64,000 nucleotides of DNA from an uncultured Sphaerochaeta sp. (GTDB lineage: Bacteria; Spirochaetota; Spirochaetia; Sphaerochaetales; Sphaerochaetaceae), in assembly GCF_963676285.1 (NCBI RefSeq), contig NZ_OY781063.1, forward strand, positions 2,728,001 through 2,792,000. Reading direction: 5' to 3'. Under the pieces are notes generated by a model. That model ran no database searches and had not been told where the DNA came from. It saw nothing but the letters and a program-made list of their open reading frames with translations. Of this stretch, positions 42,951 through 50,812 are shown one piece after another. The position numbers and the translations under genes were made by a program. Numbering within the stretch: position 1 is the stretch's first letter; each line of letters begins with the position of its first letter.

Positions 42951-43103
42951 AGGAGGATCCCATGTCTACAGTAGACGACGGTGGCAGTATAAACCCCCTG
43001 CCTAGAAACACCCGAACGGCATCCTCCTATCCCCAATACCGGAATTAACAAGATTCTTCCTGCAAGGGGCTGGGTATGGATGCAAACACAGCCATGGAGG
43101 AAG
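42951..43103 (+). promoter_or_regulatory. Structured leader ahead of corA (riboswitch- or leader-peptide-like)
   Basis: AGGAGGAT (42951-42958) pairs perfectly with ATCCTCCT (43021-43028), closing a domain with at least two internal hairpins: GTCTA/TAGAC with a 3-nt loop, and GGCAG/CTGCC. The 5' arm is the ribosome site of a 28-codon ORF. Downstream, CTTCCT (43056-43061) pairs with AGGAAG (43098-43103), the ribosome site of corA, and GGCTG/CAGCC lies between. I could not match it to the M-box or another named Mg or Mn riboswitch. The pairings are visible; regulation is inferred. Confidence 0.5.
42962..43048 (+). CDS. Short ORF in corA leader (28 codons)
   Basis: The ATG follows AGGAGG by 5 nt, a strong ribosome site. 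The peptide begins MSTVDDGGSI and continues NPLPRNTRTA, then SSYPQYRN; four of its 28 residues are proline. Mg-transporter genes in enterobacteria have leader peptides whose slow proline codons help sense Mg, so a similar role is conceivable. It could equally be incidental to an RNA aptamer, because the ORF lies in the closed domain of the leader. Confidence 0.4.
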   Translation: MSTVDDGGSINPLPRNTRTASSYPQYRN

Positions 43104-43104
43104 T

Positions 43105-44130
43105 ATGATCACCATCAGAAAGAATCTTATGAGCCAGATTCCCGGAGAACCCATCCAGGAGGCTCCCTACACTTGGGTCGATGCGAGGGATATCAACAGA
43201 GATGATATCACCCAGCTCGAAGAGAAATATGCCATTTCCAGTGAATTGCTCGCAGATATCATGGACCAGGACGAACAGGCCCGCATTGAACGTGAAGACG
43301 ATTATGTTGCGTTAATCATGCGTCTGCCCGCCCTGGCCGATGATTGCAAAGGAATAAACCAGTATGCAGTGCCGCTTGGTATAGTGCTGGTTCGAGATAC
43401 TGTCATCACCATCTGCCAGAGTGATAGTATCGTGCTTGAGGATTTTGCCAAAAACCGCTACCGGCAATATCCGGTGCAGACAGCTGAAGGGTTCGTGATC
43501 AGCATCCTTGGCCGCGCAGTCATGGTCTATATCCGGCTCCTCAAGTACATCAACCGCCAAAAGTCCCAGGTTGAGGAACAACTGCACAAGAGTATCATGA
43601 ACTATGAATTGATCCAATTGCTGCAGATCCAGAAATCCTTGGTCTATTTCTCTACCAGTCTGACAACCAATGAAGCGCTGATGGAGCGAATGCAACGTAC
43701 CCCATACTTCCGTCTGGAGAGTGAGGAAGAACGTGATTTCCTTGAAGATATCATTACAGACAACAAGCAGGCCATCGAGATGGCTAATATTTACTCCTCA
43801 ATCCTGACTGGCACAATGGATGCATTTGCATCGGTCATCAGCAACAATATGAACGTCATCATGAAACGATTGACCATCATCTCGATCAGTTTGATGATCC
43901 CGACGTTTGTCACTGGATTCTATGGAATGAATATTGCCTTGCCCTACATGCATAGCCCTTTTGCCTGGATTGGTATCCTGGCATTCTGTGGTACCAGTGC
44001 ATTGATTGGTGGTTGGGCACTCTCTGACCGGAGGAATGCACGGCTGGTCCAGCGCTCAGTACAGGGATCCCGTCAGGCCGAGAAAGAGCACCGCAAGAAA
44101 AAGCGAAAAAAACGAGGTCTCCCTGATTGA
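43105..44130 (+). CDS. corA: CorA family magnesium transporter
   Basis: A 341-residue homopentameric Mg channel. The signature YGMNIALP near residue 272-279 follows the first helix (ISISLMIPTFVTGF) and is followed by the second helix (AWIGILAFCGTSALIGGWAL), with a basic C-terminal tail KKKRKKRG. The cytoplasmic domain begins ITIRKNLMSQIPGEP and has the LEDFAKNRYRQYP region. GGAGGAAG lies 1-7 nt before the ATG and can be sequestered by the upstream leader. A metal other than Mg cannot be excluded. Confidence 0.93.
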   Translation: MITIRKNLMSQIPGEPIQEAPYTWVDARDINRDDITQLEEKYAISSELLADIMDQDEQARIEREDDYVALIMRLPALADDCKGINQYAVPLGIVLVRDTVITICQSDSIVLEDFAKNRYRQYPVQTAEGFVISILGRAVMVYIRLLKYINRQKSQVEEQLHKSIMNYELIQLLQIQKSLVYFSTSLTTNEALMERMQRTPYFRLESEEERDFLEDIITDNKQAIEMANIYSSILTGTMDAFASVISNNMNVIMKRLTIISISLMIPTFVTGFYGMNIALPYMHSPFAWIGILAFCGTSALIGGWALSDRRNARLVQRSVQGSRQAEKEHRKKKRKKRGLPD

Positions 44131-44156
44131 TTCAATTCCATCTGTAATGGTATTAT
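44127..44156 (+). promoter_or_regulatory. Putative promoter of YkgJ-family gene
   Basis: TTGATT (44127-44132), overlapping the corA stop, and TATTAT (44151-44156) are 18 bp apart. The start codon lies 28 nt downstream. Confidence 0.5.
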
Positions 44157-44184
44157 CCGCTCCGTTCTAGGGAGTACATCACAG

Positions 44185-44823
44185 ATGGACAGTATTGAAG
44201 ATCTCATGATTGCGTTCGAGGGAACGTATGTAGGCCAGTCCATGGCTGGCTTGGTCGAGTTGTATTCGACTATCGAAAACCAGACGAGTGTTTTCTGCAC
44301 ACAGTATAACATTGCTTGTGGAAGCGGATGTGGGACATGCTGTGAGCATTTTATGCCCGATATAACGGTAAGTGAAGCTCGATTGGTTGCTGCATATCTT
44401 CTCTTTGTCAAAAAAGATGAAACCCTTATCGAGGCACTGAATAGTGCAAGGGGCAATACCAGCGGGCCTTGCCCTCTCTATAACCCTGACTCCCCGTATC
44501 ACTGTACGGTCTATCAAGCACGACCACTTATCTGTCGGTTGTTTGGAGCCTGCGCCAACCAAGGAAAGGATGGGAGGGCAGTGTTCAGGCGGTGCAAGTA
44601 TAATGTGGAACAAACCATGCCATCCTCCCTGATCTTGGATGAGGATGTGCCGGTGATGCAGGACTATAGTTATGCACTGCGTTCCTTGGATGATGGCAAC
44701 GGAAAGGTAGGGTACCTCAGTGATATGGTCTCAATCCTGGTTGAGCAGCTGCGATTTCTCGCAAACATGCTCACTCTGGACGATACCAACCCGGACGATA
44801 CCCCAACCCCCCTTGCAAGTTAG
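44185..44823 (+). CDS. YkgJ family cysteine cluster protein
   Basis: The 212 residues match the YkgJ/Fe-S oxidoreductase-like (zinc- or iron-chelating) family. The cluster NIACGSGCGTCCEHFMP near residue 47-60, then CPLYNPDSPYHCTVYQARPLICRLFGACANQG near 92-125, is the usual Cys layout. The biochemical role is not established; some members are linked to metal handling or flagellin methylation. AGGGAG lies about 13 nt before the ATG. The stop shares TTAG with the convergent methyltransferase gene. Confidence 0.85.
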   Translation: MDSIEDLMIAFEGTYVGQSMAGLVELYSTIENQTSVFCTQYNIACGSGCGTCCEHFMPDITVSEARLVAAYLLFVKKDETLIEALNSARGNTSGPCPLYNPDSPYHCTVYQARPLICRLFGACANQGKDGRAVFRRCKYNVEQTMPSSLILDEDVPVMQDYSYALRSLDDGNGKVGYLSDMVSILVEQLRFLANMLTLDDTNPDDTPTPLAS

Positions 44824-46046
44824 CGGATAACCCTCAGCAAGTACCCGTTGAGATATTCAGATTCTGGGAAGGAAATCCTGATCGGGTGGTCATGTCCCTG
44901 ACCGAGTTTCTGGAGAATCTGGATCTCTACCATTGCATCCTTTGCGCTCCAGGCAAGAATCATACGCAGCTGTTCTGCGCTGATGGCCGAACTACAGGAA
45001 AATGTTGCTATGATGCCACCGTCCTTGATCTTCTGCATTGCCAGGCGATTCAGGTCCTTGTAGGCTTTCTGGGCTCCTTCTGCTTGTGCCTTGGTCTGGG
45101 CAAGCTTGGGAGGGTCAAGAATCATGAGATCATAGTGGTCCTTCTCGATATGCCGCATCTGTTCAAAGATATCACACTGGGTAATTTCCACTTTCTCCCG
45201 GCTTCCCTCTGGAATGGTCTTGAGGTCCTGGTTTATGTGGATATGGACCAAGGCTTGTCTCAAGGCCTGTTCACTAGAGTCCAGAAGATCGACATGTTTT
45301 GCTCCAGCTCTCAGGGCATGGAGGGTGAACGCACCGGTGTAGGAGCATCCATCGAGTACCACTGCATCCTTTGCGTACGGCTCGATAACCCGTCTACTCT
45401 CCCGTTGGTCACAATAGAATCCACTTTTTTGCCCCTTTCCTGGTGCAACTTCATAGTAGAGGTTGTCTTCACGGAAACGGACAGGGTCCAGTTTCTTGGA
45501 TGGAGTGAAGTATTGACCATCCTGGTAGTAGAGCAGGGTCTCCTTGAGGTGTTCTGCGGCAGCGAAAGCACTGTCTGTATTCAGAATGATCAAGGAAGGC
45601 TTGAGCATTGATTCCAATGTCTCCACGATGAGATCCTGGAAGTGATGAGCTACACGGCTGCTGATGATGATTCTCAACATGGTGCCGTATACATCCACCA
45701 CCAAGCCAGGCAGATAGTCAGCCTCTGAAAAAATGATGCGGAAAGTAGTGGTTGCTCCTGCCTTGTCCTCAAAGAACATTTTTCTGCGTAGAACGCTTTG
45801 GGCAATGGTTTGCTTCCACCAGCGTTCATCTATAGTTTGGTTCTCATTCCAAGAGAGAAGACGAAGTGGGATATGACTTTCCTTGTCATACCATCCCCAT
45901 GCAATGAATTGTCCTTCATCTGTTTCTGCTCTGGAGACTCCCGTTTCTAGAAGGGATATGTCATTTGCGATAGCGCCGCTGAAGACCCATGGATGGTGAC
46001 GTAAGAGTTGTTTCTCCTTGCCACCTTTAATTGTAATGGTTTGCAT
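44820..46046 (-). CDS. rlmI: Class I rRNA large-subunit methyltransferase, RlmI-like
   Basis: A 408-residue protein with an N-terminal PUA domain (about 1-75; ITIKGGKEKQLLRHHPWVFSGAI) and a SAM methyltransferase domain. Motif I is VLDGCSYTGAFTLHALRAGAKHVDLLD near residue 225, and MILDPPKLAQTK near 305 is the D-P-P motif; a late FSCSSAIS carries the cysteine used by m5C enzymes. This matches the YccW/RlmI group, which makes m5C1962 in 23S rRNA, so the symbol is a best fit. The frame is open far upstream, but the chosen ATG gives the expected N-terminus and lies 6 nt after a -10 box. No ribosome site is present. Confidence 0.85.
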   Translation of the reverse strand: MQTITIKGGKEKQLLRHHPWVFSGAIANDISLLETGVSRAETDEGQFIAWGWYDKESHIPLRLLSWNENQTIDERWWKQTIAQSVLRRKMFFEDKAGATTTFRIIFSEADYLPGLVVDVYGTMLRIIISSRVAHHFQDLIVETLESMLKPSLIILNTDSAFAAAEHLKETLLYYQDGQYFTPSKKLDPVRFREDNLYYEVAPGKGQKSGFYCDQRESRRVIEPYAKDAVVLDGCSYTGAFTLHALRAGAKHVDLLDSSEQALRQALVHIHINQDLKTIPEGSREKVEITQCDIFEQMRHIEKDHYDLMILDPPKLAQTKAQAEGAQKAYKDLNRLAMQKIKDGGIIATFSCSSAISAEQLRMILAWSAKDAMVEIQILQKLGQGHDHPIRISFPESEYLNGYLLRVIR

Positions 46047-46052
46047 GGGTAC

Positions 46053-46081
46053 ACAATAGCGGAGAGTACTTCTTTTGTCAA
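46053..46081 (-). promoter_or_regulatory. Promoter implying leaderless rlmI mRNA
   Basis: On the minus strand TTGACA (46076-46081), 17 bp, TATTGT (46053-46058), then 6 nt to the ATG at 46046. The -35 box is part of a directly repeated element. Confidence 0.68.
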
Positions 46082-46110
46082 AACGTAGGGTCTTTCTTTT
46101 GTCGAAACGT
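46070..46110. repeat. Two direct repeats in the rlmI-HAD promoter region
   Basis: TTCTTTTGTCAAAACGT (46070-46086) and TTCTTTTGTCGAAACGT (46094-46110) differ at one base and start 24 bp apart. They lie between two divergent promoters, one copy containing the rlmI -35 box. They may bind a regulator or be a duplicated promoter element. Confidence 0.6.
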
Positions 46111-46113
46111 TTG

Positions 46114-46143
46114 TTGACTTGCCACCGTTCTATGTTCGATAAT
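46114..46143 (+). promoter_or_regulatory. Promoter implying leaderless HAD-gene mRNA
   Basis: TTGACT (46114-46119), 18 bp, GATAAT (46138-46143), then 6 nt to the ATG at 46150. Confidence 0.58.
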
Positions 46144-46149
46144 GGCGAT

Positions 46150-46827
46150 ATGTTGAAACCGTTGCAAAAGGCGATCCTCTTCGATATGGACGGTACCCTC
46201 ATTGATACCATTGAGGATATCCGTAGTGCTTTCAATGCTGCTCTTTCCTTGGAGGGACTGCCTCCATTTTCAGTGACATTGACAAAACAGGTTGTTGGAC
46301 GAGGGCTCTACAATGCACTTAAGGGTGCTCTTTCCTATTATAACCACCCCGTTGAGGAAGCTCGGTTTGCATACCTCTATCAGTCAATGATGGACCATTA
46401 TCAGAAACACTATGCTGATAAGAGTCATCCCTATGAAGGCATCCTTCCGCTTCTTGATAGATTGGAGGACTCTGGGATTGCTCTAGGTATTCTTTCGAAC
46501 AAAGAGGATGTCCTTACACAAAAGATCGTACAAAAACTACTTCCCCAGTATTCTTTTGCATCTGTGAGAGGATTGGTAGAGGGCTCTCCCAGAAAGCCCG
46601 ATCGGTATGCCATTGACCTTTTTTGCAGTAGGCAGGGTGTAAACGTAGGAGAACTCTGTTACATTGGGGATAGTGAAGTGGATTATCAGACTGCCCAGAA
46701 TGCTGGGTGTTCTCATATTTTGGTCTCGTGGGGATTCAGACCGAAGGAAGAACTGCAAGCACTTCCTGGCTCTGTGGTTGTCGATACGGTAGATGAATTG
46801 GAGGATGCAATCTATGGCGTACAATGA
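46150..46827 (+). CDS. HAD hydrolase, phosphoglycolate phosphatase-like
   Basis: A 225-residue HAD phosphatase of the Gph type. Motif I is LFDMDGTLIDTIED near residue 10-23, motif II GILSNKEDVL near 117, and motif IV YIGDSEVDYQTAQNAG near 179. The chosen ATG lies 6 nt after a -10 box; earlier in-frame ATGs would lie upstream of transcription. The stop overlaps the phosphoglucomutase start by 14 nt, so the pair is translationally coupled. Phosphoglycolate or another small phosphate ester is a likely substrate. Confidence 0.87.
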   Translation: MLKPLQKAILFDMDGTLIDTIEDIRSAFNAALSLEGLPPFSVTLTKQVVGRGLYNALKGALSYYNHPVEEARFAYLYQSMMDHYQKHYADKSHPYEGILPLLDRLEDSGIALGILSNKEDVLTQKIVQKLLPQYSFASVRGLVEGSPRKPDRYAIDLFCSRQGVNVGELCYIGDSEVDYQTAQNAGCSHILVSWGFRPKEELQALPGSVVVDTVDELEDAIYGVQ

Positions 46828-48526
46828 GAAAGATCTGAGAAGCAAGGCTGAAGCCTATCTACAAGCAGAGGACCAGCAGGTATTCAAGGAAGCTGTTGAA
46901 CAAGAACTTACAAGTGGAAACTGGGAAGCGCTGTATGATCGTTTTTATACCAGTCTTTCCTTCGGCACCGCAGGAATGAGGGGCGTCATTGGTGGTGGCA
47001 CCAACCGAATCAATACCTACATGGTTCGTAAGGTTACCCAAGGCTTGAGTGAGTATCTCTGTGAGGCTTCCAGCAATCCATCAGTGGTCATTGCGTACGA
47101 CAGTCGTAACTATAGTGACCTGTTTGCCAATGAAGCAGCTCTGGTGCTTGCAGCAAATGGGGTTTCTGTTTTTCTCTATCCGGTACTGCACCCCGTCCCG
47201 ATGCTCAGCTTTGCAGTGCGCTATCTGCAAACCACCGCTGGTATTGTGATCACTGCCAGCCATAATCCGTCCCAGTACAATGGCTATAAAGTCTACTGGA
47301 AGGATGGAGGACAGGTAACTCCTCCCCATGATTTTGGAATTGCTGAACGTGCAAATGCGGTGAAAGCAAAGGATATCAAGAAGATCAGCGTTGAAAGTGC
47401 CCGTTCCAAGGGTTTGCTTGTCCCTGTTCCTGAAAAGGTCGATCAAGCATACTTTCATACTGCGTTGCAGAATCTGAGACGCCCGGCCTTGGTGCAGAAT
47501 AATCCAATTACGGTGGTGTACACCCCTTTGCATGGTTCAGGCAATCTCCCTTTGCAGCATCTGCTCTCCCAGGTTGGGATCAAGTGTGTGGTCGTGGAGG
47601 AACAACAGGAACCAGATGGAAATTTTCCCACCGTTCCCTTGCCCAATCCGGAACATCCAGAGGCGATGAAGATGGCCTTAGCGCTTGCCAAGCGAGAGAA
47701 AGCTGACATTGTACTGGGAACCGACCCTGATGCGGACAGGCTGGGGATCGCCATTCCGCTTTCGGAAAAGAAAGATGTATATCATCTACTCACGGGTAAC
47801 CAGATTGCTGTATTGCTTACCGATTACCTGATGGGGGCTGATCGTGAGAATCAAGAGAAGAAAACCCCTCTGGTGGTGAAGAGTCTGGTCACCACTGATT
47901 TGGTGAAGAGAATTGTCGAGAGCCAGGGGGGACGATGCAAGGATGTTCTCACTGGTTTCAAGTATATTGCAGAGGAGATTGCTTCTCTGGAAGGTCCGAA
48001 AGGAGAGCGTGAATATTTCCTGTTCGGATGTGAAGAGAGCTACGGATACCTGACCCTTCCCCAGGTACGTGACAAGGATGCCATCAGCAGCGCTCTGATG
48101 AGTGTTGAGATGATGTGCCACTGGTCCAGCAAAGGATTGACCCTCAAGGATCGATTGGATCAGATTTATGATACATGGGGGTTCTCTACAGAATCGGTCT
48201 TTGCAAAGGACTATGAAGGAGCATCAGGGAAGGAGAAAATGGCTCAGATTATGGCCGGGTTGCGAAAACTCAATGTGGGTGATGAGTTGGCCGGGCATAC
48301 AATTACCAGCAAGCAGGATCTGCTTGACGGGAAACAAACAGAATTCCCTCCCAGTGATGTCCTTATCCTCTTCCTGGAGGGTGGAGACAAGATAGTGGTA
48401 CGACCAAGTGGAACTGAACCAAAAATCAAATACTACTTCTTCTTCTCTGCGGAGGGAACAGACCGTACCGAGTTCGAACAGAACCTGGGTGCACGGATAG
48501 ACGCATATAAGGCGGCCCTCTCGTGA
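46814..48526 (+). CDS. Phosphoglucomutase/phosphomannomutase, PgcA type
   Basis: A 570-residue alpha-D-phosphohexomutase of the long type (PgcA/PMM2-like in Firmicutes), interconverting glucose 1- and 6-phosphate, possibly mannose or ribose phosphates. SFGTAGMRGVIGGG near residue 43, the phosphoserine loop ITASHNPSQYNGYKVY near 140 and the metal loop GTDPDADRLGIA near 300 are intact, with the sugar loop GCEESYGYL near 398 and the phosphate loop RPSGTEPKIKYYF near 530. GGAGG lies 9 nt before the ATG, inside the HAD gene. Its product could feed the surface polysaccharide system. Confidence 0.92.
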   Translation: MAYNEKDLRSKAEAYLQAEDQQVFKEAVEQELTSGNWEALYDRFYTSLSFGTAGMRGVIGGGTNRINTYMVRKVTQGLSEYLCEASSNPSVVIAYDSRNYSDLFANEAALVLAANGVSVFLYPVLHPVPMLSFAVRYLQTTAGIVITASHNPSQYNGYKVYWKDGGQVTPPHDFGIAERANAVKAKDIKKISVESARSKGLLVPVPEKVDQAYFHTALQNLRRPALVQNNPITVVYTPLHGSGNLPLQHLLSQVGIKCVVVEEQQEPDGNFPTVPLPNPEHPEAMKMALALAKREKADIVLGTDPDADRLGIAIPLSEKKDVYHLLTGNQIAVLLTDYLMGADRENQEKKTPLVVKSLVTTDLVKRIVESQGGRCKDVLTGFKYIAEEIASLEGPKGEREYFLFGCEESYGYLTLPQVRDKDAISSALMSVEMMCHWSSKGLTLKDRLDQIYDTWGFSTESVFAKDYEGASGKEKMAQIMAGLRKLNVGDELAGHTITSKQDLLDGKQTEFPPSDVLILFLEGGDKIVVRPSGTEPKIKYYFFFSAEGTDRTEFEQNLGARIDAYKAALS

Positions 48527-49296
48527 TTACTTGCTATTTACTGCAACGACAGAACAAAGAAAACCTCACACTCTCTCCCTACCTTGATACCAACCGGGTA
48601 GGAAACTGGAGTGAAGATGAGCAGGTTGTGCTCAAGAGTAGTGGAATGCTGACAAAGAACCAGAAGGATGAAGTTTCCTATGCGCTCTATGCTGCCATTG
48701 ATTTCAGTGTCGATCGCTGGATCCAGAACAAGCAGTACATCCCAAGGCTCTTGATCTCGGCAGTTGTGTTCACCGCTTCCTATTTCTTTATGTCATTGGC
48801 AATCAGGGATCCTCTGCCCATGGTTGATGAATTGCTCATCAGCGGTGGTCTTGTGGTGCTTGCCTGGAGTTATCTTGCCAAGAAGGACACTCGCTCATCT
48901 GTCGCGCAAAGAAGGCGCTATGAGCTGAAGTTGCGCTGTGGGGAGAGAGAACAGGAAATCGATGAACAGTTGTTTGCTGTTGAATCGTTTCTTGATGAAG
49001 CTTCTTCTACCGATCCGCTTGAACTTTCCAACAGTCTTGCCTTGGTCTCCTCGGAGCCTCTCAAACCAATCAGCTATGATGGTTCGAATGAGACGCTGAA
49101 AGAACTAGGGGACTTATTGGCTCGGTACCTAAGCCTCTACAACAAAAGTCTCTACAGGATGGCACTAAAAGTTCATAATCAGCGGATGCAACGTAAAAAA
49201 GATGAGCGTCTTGCTGCCCGTCTGTTTCACCAGAGCATGCAGAAGAGACTTGATATCGGACTGCTTGCCTTGTTGGTCTCTCTTATGGAGCTGTAG
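48523..49296 (+). CDS. Unknown 257-residue protein with two membrane helices
   Basis: I do not recognise it. The GTG start overlaps the phosphoglucomutase TGA (GTGA), so it is coupled to that gene. After about 75 soluble residues come two hydrophobic helices (YIPRLLISAVVFTASYFFMS near 74 and LLISGGLVVLAWSYL near 105). A cytoplasmic, charged tail follows and ends in another hydrophobic patch (LDIGLLALLVSLMEL). The tail contains basic clusters (QRRRYELKLR, NQRMQRKKDERLAARL). Its place between pgm and a ComEC-like gene gives no clear clue. Confidence 0.75.
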   Translation: MITCYLLQRQNKENLTLSPYLDTNRVGNWSEDEQVVLKSSGMLTKNQKDEVSYALYAAIDFSVDRWIQNKQYIPRLLISAVVFTASYFFMSLAIRDPLPMVDELLISGGLVVLAWSYLAKKDTRSSVAQRRRYELKLRCGEREQEIDEQLFAVESFLDEASSTDPLELSNSLALVSSEPLKPISYDGSNETLKELGDLLARYLSLYNKSLYRMALKVHNQRMQRKKDERLAARLFHQSMQKRLDIGLLALLVSLMEL

Positions 49297-49315
49297 CTGA
49301 AGTAAAATTCAGCCC

Positions 49316-50812
49316 GTGGGGTCTTTCTTGTATATGGAAGACCTTTTTCATCCATTGAAACTCTTGCTCCCTTTATTCACACTGGCTATCTACTTGGCCT
49401 GCCGTGGGTCAGGTCTTTTCGCCTATCCCCTGCTAGTGGGAGTGGCCTTGGGTGTTCTTGTGCTCATTGTGGCGCCATTCTTTCCTTCCTGCGCACGATC
49501 CTTGATCATACTCACATCCCTCGTATACTGTTTTTACCTGTTGTTGGGTAGAGGCATTGCCAGCAGTACTCCTTCCTTTGCAATTCCTCAAGATAGAATC
49601 GTGAGCTTGGAAGGAACCTTGCAGGAGGATTCATCACTGTCCCGTAGTGGAGACCAGCTGCTGCGTCTTACATTGACAGGGTGTGCAACCAAAGGGGGCT
49701 ATGGGGGAAGTGCCAAAGGAGTAATCCCGGTTCTGGTTCCTGTAGAAGAGATATTGGTAGCCTCCAGTACTGTCCAGGTTTGGGGGCAGTGGGACGATAC
49801 AGGATCAGTCTTCTATGCAGGGGATATGCAGGTACTTGAGATCCCTCCATTTGCACTTTGGCGCCGAGCCATGCTCGAACGTTTGCAAGGACGTCTGGAA
49901 GTGTGTATTGAGGATGCAAATGTAAGGGCTCTTGCTTCCCTTCTGCTTTTGGGACAGTTGAGCGGGGAATCCTTCGCTCTCAAGGACAAGGCAATCCTCT
50001 GTGGATGTGCCCATATCCTAGCCCTATCTGGAATGCACCTGCATTTTTTCATTTTTCTTGCAGGTATAGGGTCCAAGCGTCTCTTCGGTTCCTACTGGGG
50101 CAAGCGTTTTGCACTCGTCGTCCCCTGTCTCTATGTATTGGCTGTGGGGCCGAAACCTTCATTGCTCAGGGCCTTGGGTATGTGTTTGTTTCAATTGGGA
50201 CCGTTTGCGAAACAATTTCCCTTGCTCACCCCTTTCTATCTCACGGGGTTTCTGCAGGTATGGATCTTTCCCAACTCGGTTGTACATTTTGCATTTCTCT
50301 ACAGTTATGCTGCCTTTTCCATGATACTCTTCGGCAGTGGTCTGCCTAGATTGCCCCTTATAAGCACAACGCTTGCTGTTCTTGGCACAGGCCCTGCCAG
50401 TATGATGCTTACTGGTTCCTGGAATCCAGCAGGCTTGCTCTACAGTGTTCCTGCAACCCTCCTGATCAATCTTGCTATGTTGTTCAGTTTTCTTGCACTC
50501 TTGTGTGGCCCCTGGTGTTCATATCCCCTCAAACTTGTCTATTGGGGAATCGATGCATTGCTTACCTTTGGGAGTGATCAGGCCTGGATGCTGTCATGGG
50601 GAAGCTATACGCTCTTTGTGCTTGTTCTGTTGACCTCGCTTATTGCAATTGGCTATGCTAAGCGAGTCTTGCAAATAAAACGAAGGAGAGAGTATGCGTT
50701 GGAACTTTGCCTACGATTCGCCACATGCGATCAGCGATCTGTTGCAGAGAGAGGGACTGGCGATGACCAAGAAATTTGGACAGAACTTCCTGATCTCGAA
50801 ACCGGTCCGTGA
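49316..50812 (+). CDS. ComEC/Rec2-like membrane protein without lactamase domain
   Basis: The 498 residues show the competence-domain core of ComEC, the inner-membrane DNA channel: ILCGCAHILALSGMHLHFFIFLAGI near residue 224-248 holds the ALSGxH signature, with about eight to ten helices in total. An OB-like DUF4131-type region precedes it (about 80-175). The metallo-beta-lactamase-like domain found at the C-terminus of full ComEC (about 750 residues) is absent. A GTG start is used; TAAAAT ends 7 nt before it. An ATG six codons later is possible. The last 40 residues are read out of frame through the rsmA start, a 119-nt overlap. Whether it takes up DNA is unproven. Confidence 0.75.
   Translation: MGSFLYMEDLFHPLKLLLPLFTLAIYLACRGSGLFAYPLLVGVALGVLVLIVAPFFPSCARSLIILTSLVYCFYLLLGRGIASSTPSFAIPQDRIVSLEGTLQEDSSLSRSGDQLLRLTLTGCATKGGYGGSAKGVIPVLVPVEEILVASSTVQVWGQWDDTGSVFYAGDMQVLEIPPFALWRRAMLERLQGRLEVCIEDANVRALASLLLLGQLSGESFALKDKAILCGCAHILALSGMHLHFFIFLAGIGSKRLFGSYWGKRFALVVPCLYVLAVGPKPSLLRALGMCLFQLGPFAKQFPLLTPFYLTGFLQVWIFPNSVVHFAFLYSYAAFSMILFGSGLPRLPLISTTLAVLGTGPASMMLTGSWNPAGLLYSVPATLLINLAMLFSFLALLCGPWCSYPLKLVYWGIDALLTFGSDQAWMLSWGSYTLFVLVLLTSLIAIGYAKRVLQIKRRREYALELCLRFATCDQRSVAERGTGDDQEIWTELPDLETGP

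Noticed and set aside
42951..43061. M-box (ykoK) magnesium riboswitch before corA
   Set aside because: The hallmark conserved strings of that aptamer, as I remember them, are not present in order; only the general closed-domain layout is similar.
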